Origin: Progne subis subis
Taxonomy: Eukaryota; Chordata; Aves; Passeriformes; Hirundinidae
Reading direction: 5' to 3'
Assembly (NCBI GenBank): GCA_022316685.1
Contig: JAKJHU010000056.1
Span: 1,045,872-1,109,871 of the forward strand
Length of the DNA stretch: 64,000 bases
How positions within the stretch are numbered: the first letter of the stretch is position 1; each line of letters begins with the position of its first letter. Shown one piece after another: positions 43,401 through 55,055 of this stretch. The notes beneath the pieces were generated by a model that was not told the origin of the DNA, ran no database searches, and worked only from the letters and a program-made list of their open reading frames with translations. Made by a program: the position numbers and the translations under genes.

Positions 43401-46400
43401 CCACATTCCCTATAGAGCATATGAGCTCGTGTCTCTGCTATGGCTGCTATGAACATATGGACAGCAGTATGGAAACCATCCCTGGGTAGAATATTCTAGA
43501 TGGAAACTGCTGGTGAGAGCAGCCTGCCAGGAGGGTCCCATTCCCTGGAAGTGCTGGCATCTCATCACTCCCTGTGCAGCTTTACACACTCCCCTATTCT
43601 GTGGTTTGGAGAAGTTAATGATTCTTGCCTGTATTTGAGCCTGATTCAGATGGGGTTGAGGGGTCCAGCAGCAGTAGCTCTTTTCCAGATGTCATTCCCC
43701 TTGTGCTGCAGAAATATTCCCAGTCCTCTGTTTTAGTTTGGTGCAAGAATGTTGGTGCCATTTCTTCATTTATAGGAGAACAGCGTTTACCTGGTGAAAC
43801 TGCTGCAGAATGTTCTCAGCTTCAAGAAAGAGAGGGTGAGAGGTCAAGTATTGACCTCGATGGATCAAATTCCATCCTTCATTTTCACCAACATGACAAG
43901 AGTTGTGCTACCATGAGGGAAGCAATGGCTTGGTCCAGAGGGCACATTTACAGGAATAAAATTAGCATAGGGAAGAAAGTGTAATAATGCATTAAAAATA
44001 GCTGGAAAATGTTGCTTGAGCATCCTGGAAACAGATTTTAATAAGGTAATAAAAAAGCAAACCCCACAAGGTTCACACTGCTGGGAAACATGCTCATAGA
44101 GCTTATTAAAGAGCACCTCTGTCGGACCATTTGGGGCTTTACAACATGTGCTGTGTACAAATATTTTGCGAAAGAGTAATTTTCTCTAGGTGTTACAACC
44201 ATTTTCGTATCCCCACTAGGACTTTGAGATGACTTTGAACCCAACCCAACCCCTTGATCAGTGCTATCAAGCCCAGCCCTGGAAAAACATGTTTATTTTG
44301 CAACAAAATCTGCAGTCAGGGGATTGAATAGTGTTGTATTCACTCTGGGACTCTTCTGCGCTGCAAAAGTTTAATTAATTGAAGCTGTGTTTAAGTCTTA
44401 AGCAGTTCCAAAGTCTGATTTACAAACAATGCATTTTCTGTTCTGCAGCAGAACCCAGCTTAGCAGAGCCTTTTCCTTATCCTGTTCCCACTGATAAAGC
44501 TGCCTGTGCCATGGCAGAGGCTGGGGCTGCCCTTGCCCACCAGACAGCCTGATCCTTCTACCTCAGCTGGATACATGACTTCCACAAAGGCGGGGGATGC
44601 ATCCCTGCAGTTCAGAGCATGAAGGTTGTATCAGCTGCACACAGAGTTTCTCCTGCCTCACAACCAGGGAAGGGGTTTGGATTCCCATTTATCCAATTCC
44701 TAGTCTTGCTTAGGGTGGATTTTGGTGGGGCTGGACAGGAAGGACAGAATTAATCTATCTGTATTGTCCATCAAACACTTTGGCTCTCTATAAAAGTTTG
44801 CTTGGAGCTTTTTCCTCCTCCTGTGTCCACACACTTTCCCACTGCCTTGGAGAGCAGGACAATGTGCAGTGTGTCCAGCTGAGCCCAAGGACAGCACAGC
44901 TGTTCCATCCTGTGCTTCCAAGCCTCCCCTTCCCAGCAAAGATGGAGAACCCCCAGTGAGGAGGCAGGTGGCAGATGGCTGGGAGCACAAAGGCACTGGG
45001 AGGAACATGCCAATGTTTCCTCAGCAGTCAAGCATCCAAGCCCTCCCCGGACCAGACAGATTTTGCACAGCTCTCAGTCCTTCCGTGCATTCCCGCAGGG
45101 AAAGAGCAAAGCAGCGTGTCTGGCTGGGTGCCAGCCTCCAGGGAAACATGCACCGGGTCCTGCTGGCTCCTAAGGGGAGTGGCTGCTGTGCCAAGAGAGC
45201 AGGAGGGCTCTGCAGAGGAGGCAGTGGGTGACATGATGCAGGACCACGAGGAGAATCCTTGTTCCAAGCCCAGTGAGAACATGGAGGCTCAAATGCTTCC
45301 AGTCTTCTGTGGTTTCTTAATGAAATCAAAGTCATGAGGTGATAAAATAGGTCTTTATCCACTGTTTAAGATGCTAATCACGAACTCACAGGGAATATGT
45401 TCAGGCAAATGTGGGGTTACCATGAAGTGAACTTTCACAAAGTTTTTGCAGCATTCTTCTGGCTCTGATGTTCAGCTGTGTCTGCTTTCTGTCTGTGTCA
45501 GCAGAATGAGATGTATGAGCGGCAAGACCTGAGGTGTTTAACTGCTTGTGTGCCATTTCTGAGGCTGTTGCCTCAGAAACAAATACCACTCAGGAGCAGA
45601 AAAACTGGGAAAGCAACCACGTGCTCTTCCCTGTCCCACTGGAGCCACGGCAGACCCTGCAGTTGGCTTCACAGCAACATTTTCAAAAGTACTCAGAAAT
45701 CTGGGTGACAGATTTAAGACTACTGAATCATGGAAGATTTTGTGTTTGATTTTTGGTAGCACTTAACAGAGACCCCCCCCCCAGTGAAATACACTGGGAA
45801 ATGAGATTTTAAGTGCTTTGAGCTGAGGAATAGATTGGACATTGACCTTAAAATATCACTGTCTCAGTATCTCTAAAACCCTGCCCAGGTATGTAAAGAC
45901 CATAGGTTTTCAATATCAGTAAGGGGCTTTTGAGATCTTTAGAAAGGCAAAGAAGAGAAGCATCACATTTTTTACTTTAAATCTATTTAGTGTTAAAATT
46001 AACATTCCCTGCTTTTCCTAACAGTTATTCTCTAGACTCCTTGGTGTCTTCACCTCTCCTAGCACTGCACCTGGCATCTGCTCAGCTGTGTTGTGTTTTT
46101 GAGCATCAGGAGTGAAAGCTTTTCAGGTTCCCTCTCAGAATCTCGCCTCATCAGCATGCTGCTCTTGGCAGACGGGCTTGTCTTCAGCTCCAAGACATGC
46201 ATATTGATCAGTCATTTCCTTTTGTTACCTTGCATCCTGCCATCGATTTTAATTCTTCCCTGCTGAAGAGGAAGCATTCAGTACACAGTACAATTACCAA
46301 TGATAAAATTTTTGCTTTCCACACCTTTTGCCAGGGTGGTGCCTGCACTCAGCTCTCCAGAGCTGTGGATCTCTCTCCCTCTCAGCAAGCAGCAATCTGC

Positions 46401-49177
46401 ACAAATCATGCAGCAGTCAATTTGTGTCTATTAAATCAATTTCTGATTCTCTGTGACAGCTTTCCCTGCTGCATGATTTCACACTTTAGCGGTTTGTTTC
46501 TGAGGTGCCATGTGGGTTTTTTTTTTCTTTTTCAAAGGGGTGGTGGTGATAATCCATTTTGCTTGGAGATACCTTACGTCTTCCCAGACCCTCTTTCCTG
46601 CTGCTGTCCTTAAGGGACTTGTACAACTTCAAATGATTCCTGGTGAGTCTCCTCTTTTGGCTCCTCTCTGGCTCATCAGCCCACAGGGCTGTTCCTGGGC
46701 TGTTCCCTGGAGCTTCCTGCTGCTGAAGTAGAATAGCTTCTCCAAGACAAAGCTGCATCTTGGTCCTGTACCTCTCACCCCTATGGTGCAAAATACCAAA
46801 GCTGGGAACTGCTGTGATTCATTAATTCATCTCCTTCTTCTTTCCAAGATACCTTCTTAGATTGTTCCCATCTTTTAAAAACATTCCTGCATTTTCAGAG
46901 GGCTTTCATTACAAATATTTCCTGAAGGTCCTGTGTGGAAGGACCTTGGTCACCTCCCACTGTCTCTCTGACACTAGGTTTTCCTTTAGATACACAAAAA
47001 GGATCCTATTTTTAGCAGCTAGCAGTCAATGGCACAGGAATTCATGAGTAGGGAGGAAAGGATGTGAACTATCCAAATATATTTTTTTTTTCAAATGGGA
47101 TCTCTTTACATTCCTATCACCACAGTAATAAGCCATGAGTCACTGTTACAGAGAACTATTAGACCATTATTGTAAACTCATGTCACTAGAAACTGCTAAT
47201 GTGAAGCATAAACCTTGCCTGCCCTCTGCTTTGCTGGGTTTGAGAAGATATTGGCCATTTTTAAAGATAAGAACAATATTTCCTCACAAATTTTATTCCC
47301 AGATGGCAAGAAGTTAATGAAATCTTATTCAATCCTATCTTTCCTAGGGTTTCTTTTCTCATTGCCTTTTAAGAGAGCTCCTCTTACTTCACTGTAACAT
47401 TACAAAATAAGTTTTATTTGATTTCTTCAAAGTTTGCCAGCTGCAAATTGGGTCCAAGCAGTCCCAGATGAGAGAATATCCATGCTGTACCACCTGGGAG
47501 GAGCAGTGTCAACTCCAAAAGCTGCTTTCTGTGCTCAGTCCTGCCATAGCCAACCCTCCCTGCCACTTGCTGTTGCAGCAGAGAAGTCCCAAGTGTCCCT
47601 GGGTACTTCAGTCGCCTTCCAAGGGTCTGTCAGGGGTTATGTCCAGACTGAGAAGAGTTTTGTTGAATAATAAAATTTCAAAATGGTCTTAAATAAACAC
47701 ACAGAGCCTTACATCATAGAACCAACGTCCTTGGCCACCCTTCAGCAGCTGCAGAAGAGTCAGGCCAAGTGTATCCACTTGTCCATCAGGGTCTGGCTGC
47801 TTCCACCAGTGTTATTTTGCACTTTCAAGAACCAGGGAAAAAGCTCTGAAACACATTCTCATCCCTGTCCTGGTCAGCTGCTTAGAAAATGCTTTATGAT
47901 GGAGATTTACCCTTCAGAGAAGAGGCTGGTGGGAAAACCTTTCTGTCCTCAGAAGCTGTGACATTCCCAGGGTAAAAGGAGGTGCAGGCATGTGAAGTGT
48001 CTTTCACTGGCTTCTACAAAGACAAAGAGGTATGAAGAAAGCATTATTGTAAACCAGAGCAGAGCAAAGACTTATCATTAAATGATGGTTCTGGTATGTG
48101 CTAATCAAGATCTTGGTATAATTATTTCTCAAACCCGGCATTGATTTTATATTAGATTGGAAGGAGGCAGCAAAAATTTGTTATAGAGAGGCTTAAATGG
48201 CTTTCAAGTTATATACTAAAAAAACCATAGCACTTAGAAGAAAAGAGTAAAAAGAAAAAAACTTGTCTTATTCATAAACTCTTTGCTTGTTTCCTGGAGC
48301 TTAAAATCTAGGGGATATTTTCAGTGAAGGAAGTTAGAGAGCAGCACAGAGTTTCTGTTGAGGGGCAGGGTGTTGGGATGAGAAGTGTGTTTGCAGAGTG
48401 AAAGCTGCCTTCAGTAAACACCCTGTGAGAACCAGAATTCACCTGTTAAAACCAGGCCTTCAGCTACTTGACTTCAAAGTGACCTCAGAGCTGAATTTAA
48501 AATGGCTCAGTGATGGGGTGGAGATACAGGGTAGCACACGGGATCACTTAGGAAAACCTGCTGGTGTGGTTTAGACTGGAATTTAGCTTGTGGTTTGAAA
48601 ACAACTATTATTAAAAACTTGCTCCAGTCGAAGGGTTTGAAATCACTGCTCCTTCCTCCACTGCAGGGCTCTCACCTCATTTCTCCAAAGCAAAGCTGCC
48701 AGAAGAAACCCCTGGAGATCGAGTGCAGGGCCTGCCTTTGTTTGTTGGAGAGGAAACTGCCTTGTACTTAGTGAAGTAATCAGCTGCAGTTTGATAGAGT
48801 AAGGTCCCTTCAATAAACCTGGAAGTGTTTCCATGAAGAGAGAACAACAGGCAAATTTTGCAGTGGAACAAGGTCAGGCATTCTGCTCGAGGACATGGGC
48901 TTGCCCAGCTCCAAAGGCAATAAAACAGGCATTGTTGGGCTTCCCTCAGCCCAGGCCTGTACCAGGCAGCTCCACAGGCACATTAACTGCCATTGTTTGC
49001 ACCAGCCCTGGGAGCCACTGCCCTTACACACAGAGGTTTCTGGTGCCTTAAAGGGCCTTGAACCATAAACATGGCAACAGTGATGAAATCTGCATGGCCT
49101 CAGTACACAAACTGGAGTTTAAATTAGTTTTCTGCAAGCCAAGGGTAAATGAAGTTAGTTTATGCTCACAGTTGTGA

Positions 49178-49670
49178 TGATCATAGAATTTTATGATCAT
49201 AGAATCATAATTTAGTTTGGGTTGGAAGGGACCTTTAAAGGCCATCCAGCCCAACCTGCCGGCATTGAGCAGGGACATCTTCCACCAGAACAGGTTGTTC
49301 AGAGTCCCATCCAACCTGACCTTGAATATTTGCAGGAATGGGGCATTACCACCTCTCTGGGCAACCTGTGCCAACCCCTCACCACCCTTATGATAAAAAA
49401 CTTCTTTCTGATATCTCATCTAAACTGACAGTCCTTCAGTTTAAAGTCATTCCCCTTTGTCCTATTGCACCAGGCCCTGCTAAAAAGTTTGTTCCCATTT
49501 TTCTTTCAGCAGAGGTGCTCCAACATCTTTGCAGCCTCCTCTGGATTTGCTCCATCAGCACCACGTCCTTCCTGTGCTGGGACCCTGGTGCTGGATGCAG
49601 CTCTGCAGGTGGGGTCTCACCAGACTGGAGTAGAGGGGCAGAATCACCTCCCTTGCCATGCTTACAAAAC
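49178..49670 (-). repeat. CR1 LINE fragment
   Basis: It is a minus-strand CR1 of about 490 bp. It starts with duplicated 3'-end octamers (GATCATAGAAT twice), then GGGTTGGAAGGGACCTTTAA, CATTGAGCAGGGACATCTTC, GACCTTGAATATTTGCAGG, CACCACCCTTATGATAAAAA, and further 5' CR1 sequence to about 49670. Confidence 0.95.
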
Positions 49671-50103
49671 CCATCAAGGGCCCTTTCCATGTACTAAAGG
49701 TAGCAACGTCTGTGTGCTGAGCACCAAAAACCAACCCAGACATTAAACATAATTTTTACAATGTTACACGGATGGAAAAACCAAGCTAAGAGCTGGACAG
49801 TGCCAGTAAGTTTCACTGAAACAATAAGTAATTGGCCCAGAAAGGCAGGAAACCATGTGCCTTACGAGAAGGGGAGCATTTTGTGTGAGAGCATGCGTTG
49901 TGTGCCTGGTGTGCCAAAGCCTTGGCAGGGGAACACCAGCCCCAGGATATCAGTGAAATGCAGGAGCCAGGAGAAAGCCTCCATTCTGCTGCAGAATCAA
50001 TGGAAGAGGAGGGCCTTGCCTGCCCTGATCCGTGGTGTTTTACTGGAAGTAAAAAAATTCAGGAAACTCAGCTCTGGATTTTTTTATTTTTTTTTTTCTT
50101 TTT

Positions 50104-50117
50104 CCCCCCCCCCCCCC
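50104..50117. repeat. C14 homopolymer in a T-rich tract
   Basis: It is fourteen C bases bracketed by T runs (50080-50150). It is prone to sequencing and assembly error. Confidence 0.9.
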
Positions 50118-52080
50118 TCAGGGAATTTTTTTTTCTCAGGCTGCAGCATTCCCACCTGAAAGACATCTTAAGTTTTTCCACTTTTCAGTCTCCCCTAAAG
50201 CCTGGTCCAGAGAGGAGGTGGATACACCAGGAAGCTGCTTTTCCACTTCAGATTTCCACTAAAATTTCTTGTTATTACAAAAGAGCACTTGATTCAGCAG
50301 CACCACTTCACAGCTCTTTTATAAATAGAGGCATTGCCTCTGCCCTGAGGAGCTCACAGCCTACACGAGACAGGCAAAATACAGCAAATCTGGAAAAAGA
50401 GGATGAGCAGAAGGGATGAAAGAGGAGAAGGTGCTGCTTGGAGATCTGAAGCTGGCTAAGGAATAAAAGCTTTGTGGAATCCAGCTCTATGTTTTCCATC
50501 CCTCAGCAGACTCAGGTTGGAACAACTCACTAAATGAATGAGTGCAACAGCAGCCCCTGACTTTTGAGAGATTCAAAATGCTGAGTTCATTAAAAAAAAT
50601 AATGCAAAATTTATGAGATCTGGAGTCTGTGAGTGAATGAAAAATCTGGGTTTAAAAATATGGAAATGGATTTTTCATGGCAGAGCTGGAGAACTAAAAT
50701 GTAGCACTCATCTCTCTATGCTCACATGGCCACCAATGGTCTTTGCCAGTGAACATTTTAAATTTTAATTTTTATCAAAGCCTGTGGTTATTCTTAAAGA
50801 ACAAGGCACACTGTGGACCTAATCCTACTCCAGCGGTCTAAAGCAGTAAGAGTTTTAGCATTGCCTTCAGGGAGAGGATTTTTAGCCCAGAATAAGAGAA
50901 TCCAAAAGATGGTTCTGAATTTAAAAGCATGTAGTAAAATTAAGTGTATAAGACTCTTTTTGTAGTTGGTGCCTGGCTCAGATCCATTTTTAACATGCTG
51001 TTAGCTATCAGAAATACGACACTGGCTACCCGGGTGCCTGCTCTGGGCTAAAACCTGTTTTTAATTGCTATATAAACTCCTTTTAAAACATGGTTAAAAG
51101 ATCACAGAGAAGGTTCCGAGCAGTAATTAAGGCATATTTAGCAAATATTAAAAATGGCTCAGCAGGGGAATGTTTAACACAGACAAGCAGGAAAACAAAC
51201 AGCTTTTCAGTTGGAGGTTCTGCCTTATGACAGAGCTGTGGAGTGCCTGCACAGCAGTGAGCGAGATGGGGCTTTGGAGCTTTTTGTAGAACACAAAAAA
51301 AGAGTAAAAGGAAGGAGCTGGTGTCCTGCGTTAGAGCATGGGTGAAAGCACTGCGGTCAGACCATGCCTTTGGCAGTGGCCCTCAACAAAGCTTGGTTCA
51401 CCAGAGGCATCTCAGGAATTTGTCCTAATAAACTAAAAATACATGTAACTGATGTTCTTTGACCCACAGAAGGGCCTGACATCAAGACACAAGAAGAACA
51501 GTGACCAGCAAAGAAGGATGAAACCTGATACTGAGATTCCAAGTCGGTTCTCCTGATAGTTGCAGTCCTGCATTGTAATAGTGAGATGTTTTCTCTCTTT
51601 TCATGTTGGGGGAAAAAAAAAATAATCCTCAAACTACATACAATTTAAATGTATATATGTTAGAGAGAGGCATCAGCCTTCTGAGTGCATGGTGCTACTC
51701 AGCCCTGTATTCCTCACTCTTTTAATTTCAAATTGTTTTCCTCAATGACCACCAGATGTACTTCTGAATGCATCCGGATAAAAAAGCTCCGGGTGCAGAG
51801 CATTAAACCATAGGATGAGCGTGCAGGACATCGCCATGAGGGCGTTGGACATATTCACGAACACTGGAAATGCAGCGTGGAGCAGAGAATTGCCCATCCT
51901 CGGGGGCTGCGAGAATACCAGGTCTCCTGATCCCTCACACCCGGACACTATTTTTAAACACGGAATGTGTATCCCTGGAGCGCCGGGGCCGGCCCCGCTC
52001 CCACCCGCAGGCTCTGGGAGCCCTCACGGCTGGATCAGGCCCGGCCCCGCGGGCACAGGGACCCGGGAAACGCCAGCACA

Positions 52081-52644
52081 TGATTGACAGCAGCTCGACC
52101 AATAGGAGCAGCGGGTCCGGCAGCGGGCAGCCAATCGTTGCCCTCAGTGCTCTTAAACCGGCTCCCGCTCCCTCCTTGTGCCTGAAGGCGGGGACGATAC
52201 TCGCAGCAGCCATCTTGTGTGTGGCATCCCCGCCCTTTCCTTAGGGGTTCCTCCTCCGTCCCTCGCTTTGGAATCCTCCCTTACCGGCTCTTCCCCTGAG
52301 GCCGGTGGTGATAACCGAGCAAACCGTGGCGTAGTCGTCCTTCTGGCGGCGGCCTAGGGGTCGCCTATGCCGCGCTCAATATGGCGGCGGGCGGCGCACC
52401 GCCGTGGCGGGCGGGGCGCACGCGGGTGACGTTCGGCGCTCCGGGCATGGGCAGGTGCAAGAGGTGGTGGCGGCCGGAGTTGGGCCGGCGGTAGCGGCGG
52501 GAGAGGAGGAGGCGGAGGAGGAGGGGGCTCGGGCTCGGCCGGGGTTCGGGGACAGCCGGGATACCGCAGCGCCTCCTCTCCGTTCCCTCGCCCGTCGGCG
52601 ACGCTCCCCCTCGCGGCGCGGAGGGCGGCGGGCGCGGCGCGGCC
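52081..52644 (+). promoter_or_regulatory. OXSR1: OXSR1 CpG promoter and 5' UTR with CCAAT and YY1-like sites
   Basis: This is a CpG-rich, TATA-less promoter. CCAAT boxes lie at 52099-52103 and 52131-52135, spaced 32 bases apart, typical of NF-Y. YY1-like elements are AGCCATCTTG (52208-52217, reverse orientation) and CAATATGGCGGC (52377-52388). This arrangement is characteristic of housekeeping promoters, with transcription often starting close to the YY1 site. The start sites themselves are inferred, not shown. Confidence 0.65.
52381..52494 (+). other. Possible upstream ORF in OXSR1 leader
   Basis: An ATG inside the second YY1-like motif opens a 37-codon frame (MAAGGAPPWRAG...) that stops with TAG at 52492-52494, 150 bases before the OXSR1 ATG. 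It would act only if transcription starts upstream of 52381. ATGs embedded in YY1 motifs are often near the start site, so this is speculative. Confidence 0.25.
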
Positions 52645-52714
52645 ATGGCCGAGGAGCCCAGCGCGCTGCCCTGGTCCATCAACAAGGATGACTACGAGCT
52701 GCAGGAGGTCATCG
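52645..52714 (+). CDS. OXSR1: OXSR1 (oxidative stress-responsive kinase 1), exon 1 only
   Basis: OSR1/OXSR1 is a STE20-family Ser/Thr kinase activated by WNK kinases; it phosphorylates SLC12 cation-chloride cotransporters such as NKCC1 in volume and salt control. The exon encodes residues 1-23 plus one base: MAEEPSALPWSINKDDYELQ then EVI. SALPWSIN.DDYELQEVIG is the exact lead-in to the kinase glycine loop, which lies in the next exon. Human differs in the first few residues (MSEDS...) and at one Lys/Arg. The ATG sits in GCCATGG. The donor is GTGAGC. The remaining roughly 500 residues lie beyond the window. The alternative, the paralogue STK39/SPAK, has a long Ala/Pro N-terminus that is absent here. 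Confidence 0.93.
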
Positions 52715-52739
52715 GTGAGCGGTCATCGGGGGTTTGGGG

Positions 52740-53240
52740 GGGTGCAGGGTGCCCCTCGGATGTGGGGGTGAGAATCCGCTGAGGGAACGCTGAGTCCGAC
52801 CCCCCTCAGCTGAGGAGAATCCTATCGCACACCCCGCAAAGGAGTGGGACTGTGTGGCTTCCCCCTCCCTCAGCCATGTGAGGCTGTGAGAGAGTCCGTT
52901 CCCCCACAGTGAGCTGTGTGAAGGTCTGGGAGACCCTTTAGCTGAGAGGGGTCTGTCCCCGCACTCTGAGGGGTGTGAGGGTCTGGGGTGCCTTTCAGCT
53001 GGGATGGGGTCCCGTCCGGTCGCACACACCCCGTCACGGACTGGAACTGTGTGACCACCCCCCCCCCCCCCCACTCCAGCCACGTATGTGGGAAGGATGT
53101 GAGAAGATCTGTCCCCCCCGCCTTGCGGGGGACCCTGAGGGCCATGAGGGTCTGTGGGACCCCTCTGCTGAGGCTACTGCTCTTCCTTATCTGTGTGTGG
53201 GGCCCACGGAACGGGATGTGGGTCTGCCCCATCCAGGAGA
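52740..53240. repeat. Diverged GC-rich tandem repeat
   Basis: A segment starting TCGCACACCCCGCA (52825) recurs as TCGCACACACCCCGTCAC (53020), about 195 bases apart, each followed by a (GGA/GAA)CTGTGTG block. Inside there are roughly 57-bp subunits with GTCTGTCCCC...GGGTCTG(G/T)G...CTGAG themes. It reads as an old minisatellite next to the CpG island. Confidence 0.5.
53058..53072. repeat. C15 homopolymer
   Basis: It is fifteen C bases within the GC-rich repeat of OXSR1 intron 1. The length is probably unreliable in assemblies. Confidence 0.9.
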
Positions 53241-54998
53241 GGATTGTGGTGGTGTTGGGGACGCTCCCCTGGCAGAGGGCTCGTCCCTGGCCTCTGCCCG
53301 CTCCTCCGGACAGGATCTGCGTCTCCTCGTGTCGGGGTGAGTGGGACGGGGTCCGCTTTAGGGGGGCTTTTCTCCCCACCACGGTGTGGTCTGGGATGTG
53401 CTGGCCGTGAGGTGATCAGCGGGAGTGAACTCCTGAGCTCGCGTGGGCTCTCTCCTTCTAGGGCTCCCCCGGTCATTTTGGGGCGATCCCACCTCTCAGC
53501 AGTTTCGGAGCCCCGCGCTGCTTTGGTCCCTGCACGAAGGGTTTGGGAGAGCCGCCGAGCGAGCCTTTTACCCTGGGATTTTGCTGCTGCCGTGCGTTTT
53601 CATTCATTGTCCTCAGCTAGAGGCCCCAGCCCTTGCTCTCTCCATTAAATGATTTTTTTTTTTTTTTCTTTCTTCCCTCTCTCTTGGCGTTAAACTGCCC
53701 AGTTACCAAAGGCCTCCCGCTGTACTGATTTATTGGACGTCTCGACCATTTTGTTGGGGTGTGTTTGAGGGATATATTGCTCTAGGGCGAGTGTGTGACA
53801 CATCAGAGGTGGTGCCACAGGTGACTCTAAGGTCAGTGCCTCCCGTCTCACCCTCCGGAGGCTCGGAATGAAGCAGGAGAGTGGCAGGGCAGGCTCTCGG
53901 CCAAAGGGTTTTAGGAAGGAGGTTAATTCTTTGACTAATCTTTGTGGAGTGCTTTTATTTGAAGTTTCTGGATGACGTAGCACTGTCATGTCCAGGCTTT
54001 CCATCTCTGCCTCATGGGGAGGCTTGTTTTCTGTTGAGGGTGGGAGAATTTGTCAAAACGCTGTTTTAAGAGCGTTAGCATTGTTTAAAAATAGGAAGGA
54101 ACTAAAGCTGTGGAGTGGGGGAAATCCTTCTGGAAATCCCTGTTGCTCTGTGGGATCAGGCTTTGTCTTCTCCCTCTGCTCAGAGGGAGCAATGCTTTAG
54201 GAAGGAGTCCAACTCCCTGTAAAGACAGGGAAGATGTAATCCTGCAGACCAACCCTTTAAATCTCTGGAAAATGTGCCCTGGGGAGGAGGATGCTCAGCC
54301 TCCCTGAGGAGCAGGAGATACAGGTGTGGGGAGGAAGGGGGGAGAACATGCCACCCATTTCCTGGGGAAAGAGAACTGAATTTCTCAGTTTAGGAAATAC
54401 TTCCTTTTCTTTTGAGAGCCTGCAAAGGGGTGTTTTGTGGGCACAAAGCAAGGATTTGGACCTCAGTAATCAAGGATAGGAGCGAATGCCTCTTTGTAGC
54501 TGGGGAGCGGGGTGAGATGGGAACAAAAGGGAATGTAAATACACTTCTGCTCCTGGGAGAACTTGCTGCTGGAGACACACATCCCACAGCCTCAGAGTAC
54601 TGGGAGGAGCACAGAGATGTGTTGTCTCATGTTAACTGACAGAACTTGGGGGAGAAATCTGGAAAAAGTGTTTAAATTCTTCTGTATCTTTTCCCTGTCC
54701 CTCTGCAAACTGAGTTGCTGGATGTCGCCTGCTCACTGAAAGGTTGTGTTGGCATTTTGGCATGTGATGGAGTGTACACTGAGATGTGTATATTGCAAAC
54801 ATATGGTTTCTCTTTTTAACTTTCCTGTCCCCTGCCCCCCCTTTACTCGTTTCAAACACTGATGTGTCTGCCAGCGGCCTGGATAGAGATGTGACGCAAG
54901 TTTCCTAGCACGTATATGATTTGTGGGACAAAATGTCACTGTGTTAACTGAGCTGGACTGCCTTGCCTCCTGCTTCATGTCTCCTGTAAACCTCAAGG

Positions 54999-55055
54999 GT
55001 TTTTTGGTTGGGTTTGGTGGTGTTTTTTGGTTTTTTTTGTTTTTTTTTTTTTTTT
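54999..55055. repeat. T-rich low-complexity tract
   Basis: It is T runs broken by GG (GGTTTTTTGG-type) in OXSR1 intron 1, similar in style to the tract at 24.7 kb. Confidence 0.8.

Larger units (their letters stand above)
40150..52080. other. MYD88-OXSR1 intergenic region
   Basis: I see no gene, tRNA or coding exon in these 12 kb. It contains two CR1 pieces (43.3 kb and 49.2-49.7 kb), a C14 run (50104-50117), and several AT-rich non-repetitive stretches (about 41460-41650, 43860-44250, 46030-46330, 50900-51200) that could be regulatory. The 174-residue open frame near 49898-50419 runs through homopolymers and has no protein-like features. Confidence 0.6.

Noticed and set aside
49898..50419. 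173-codon plus-strand frame between MYD88 and OXSR1
   Set aside because: It runs through T and C homopolymers, has no protein-like features and is not near any splice-compatible exon.
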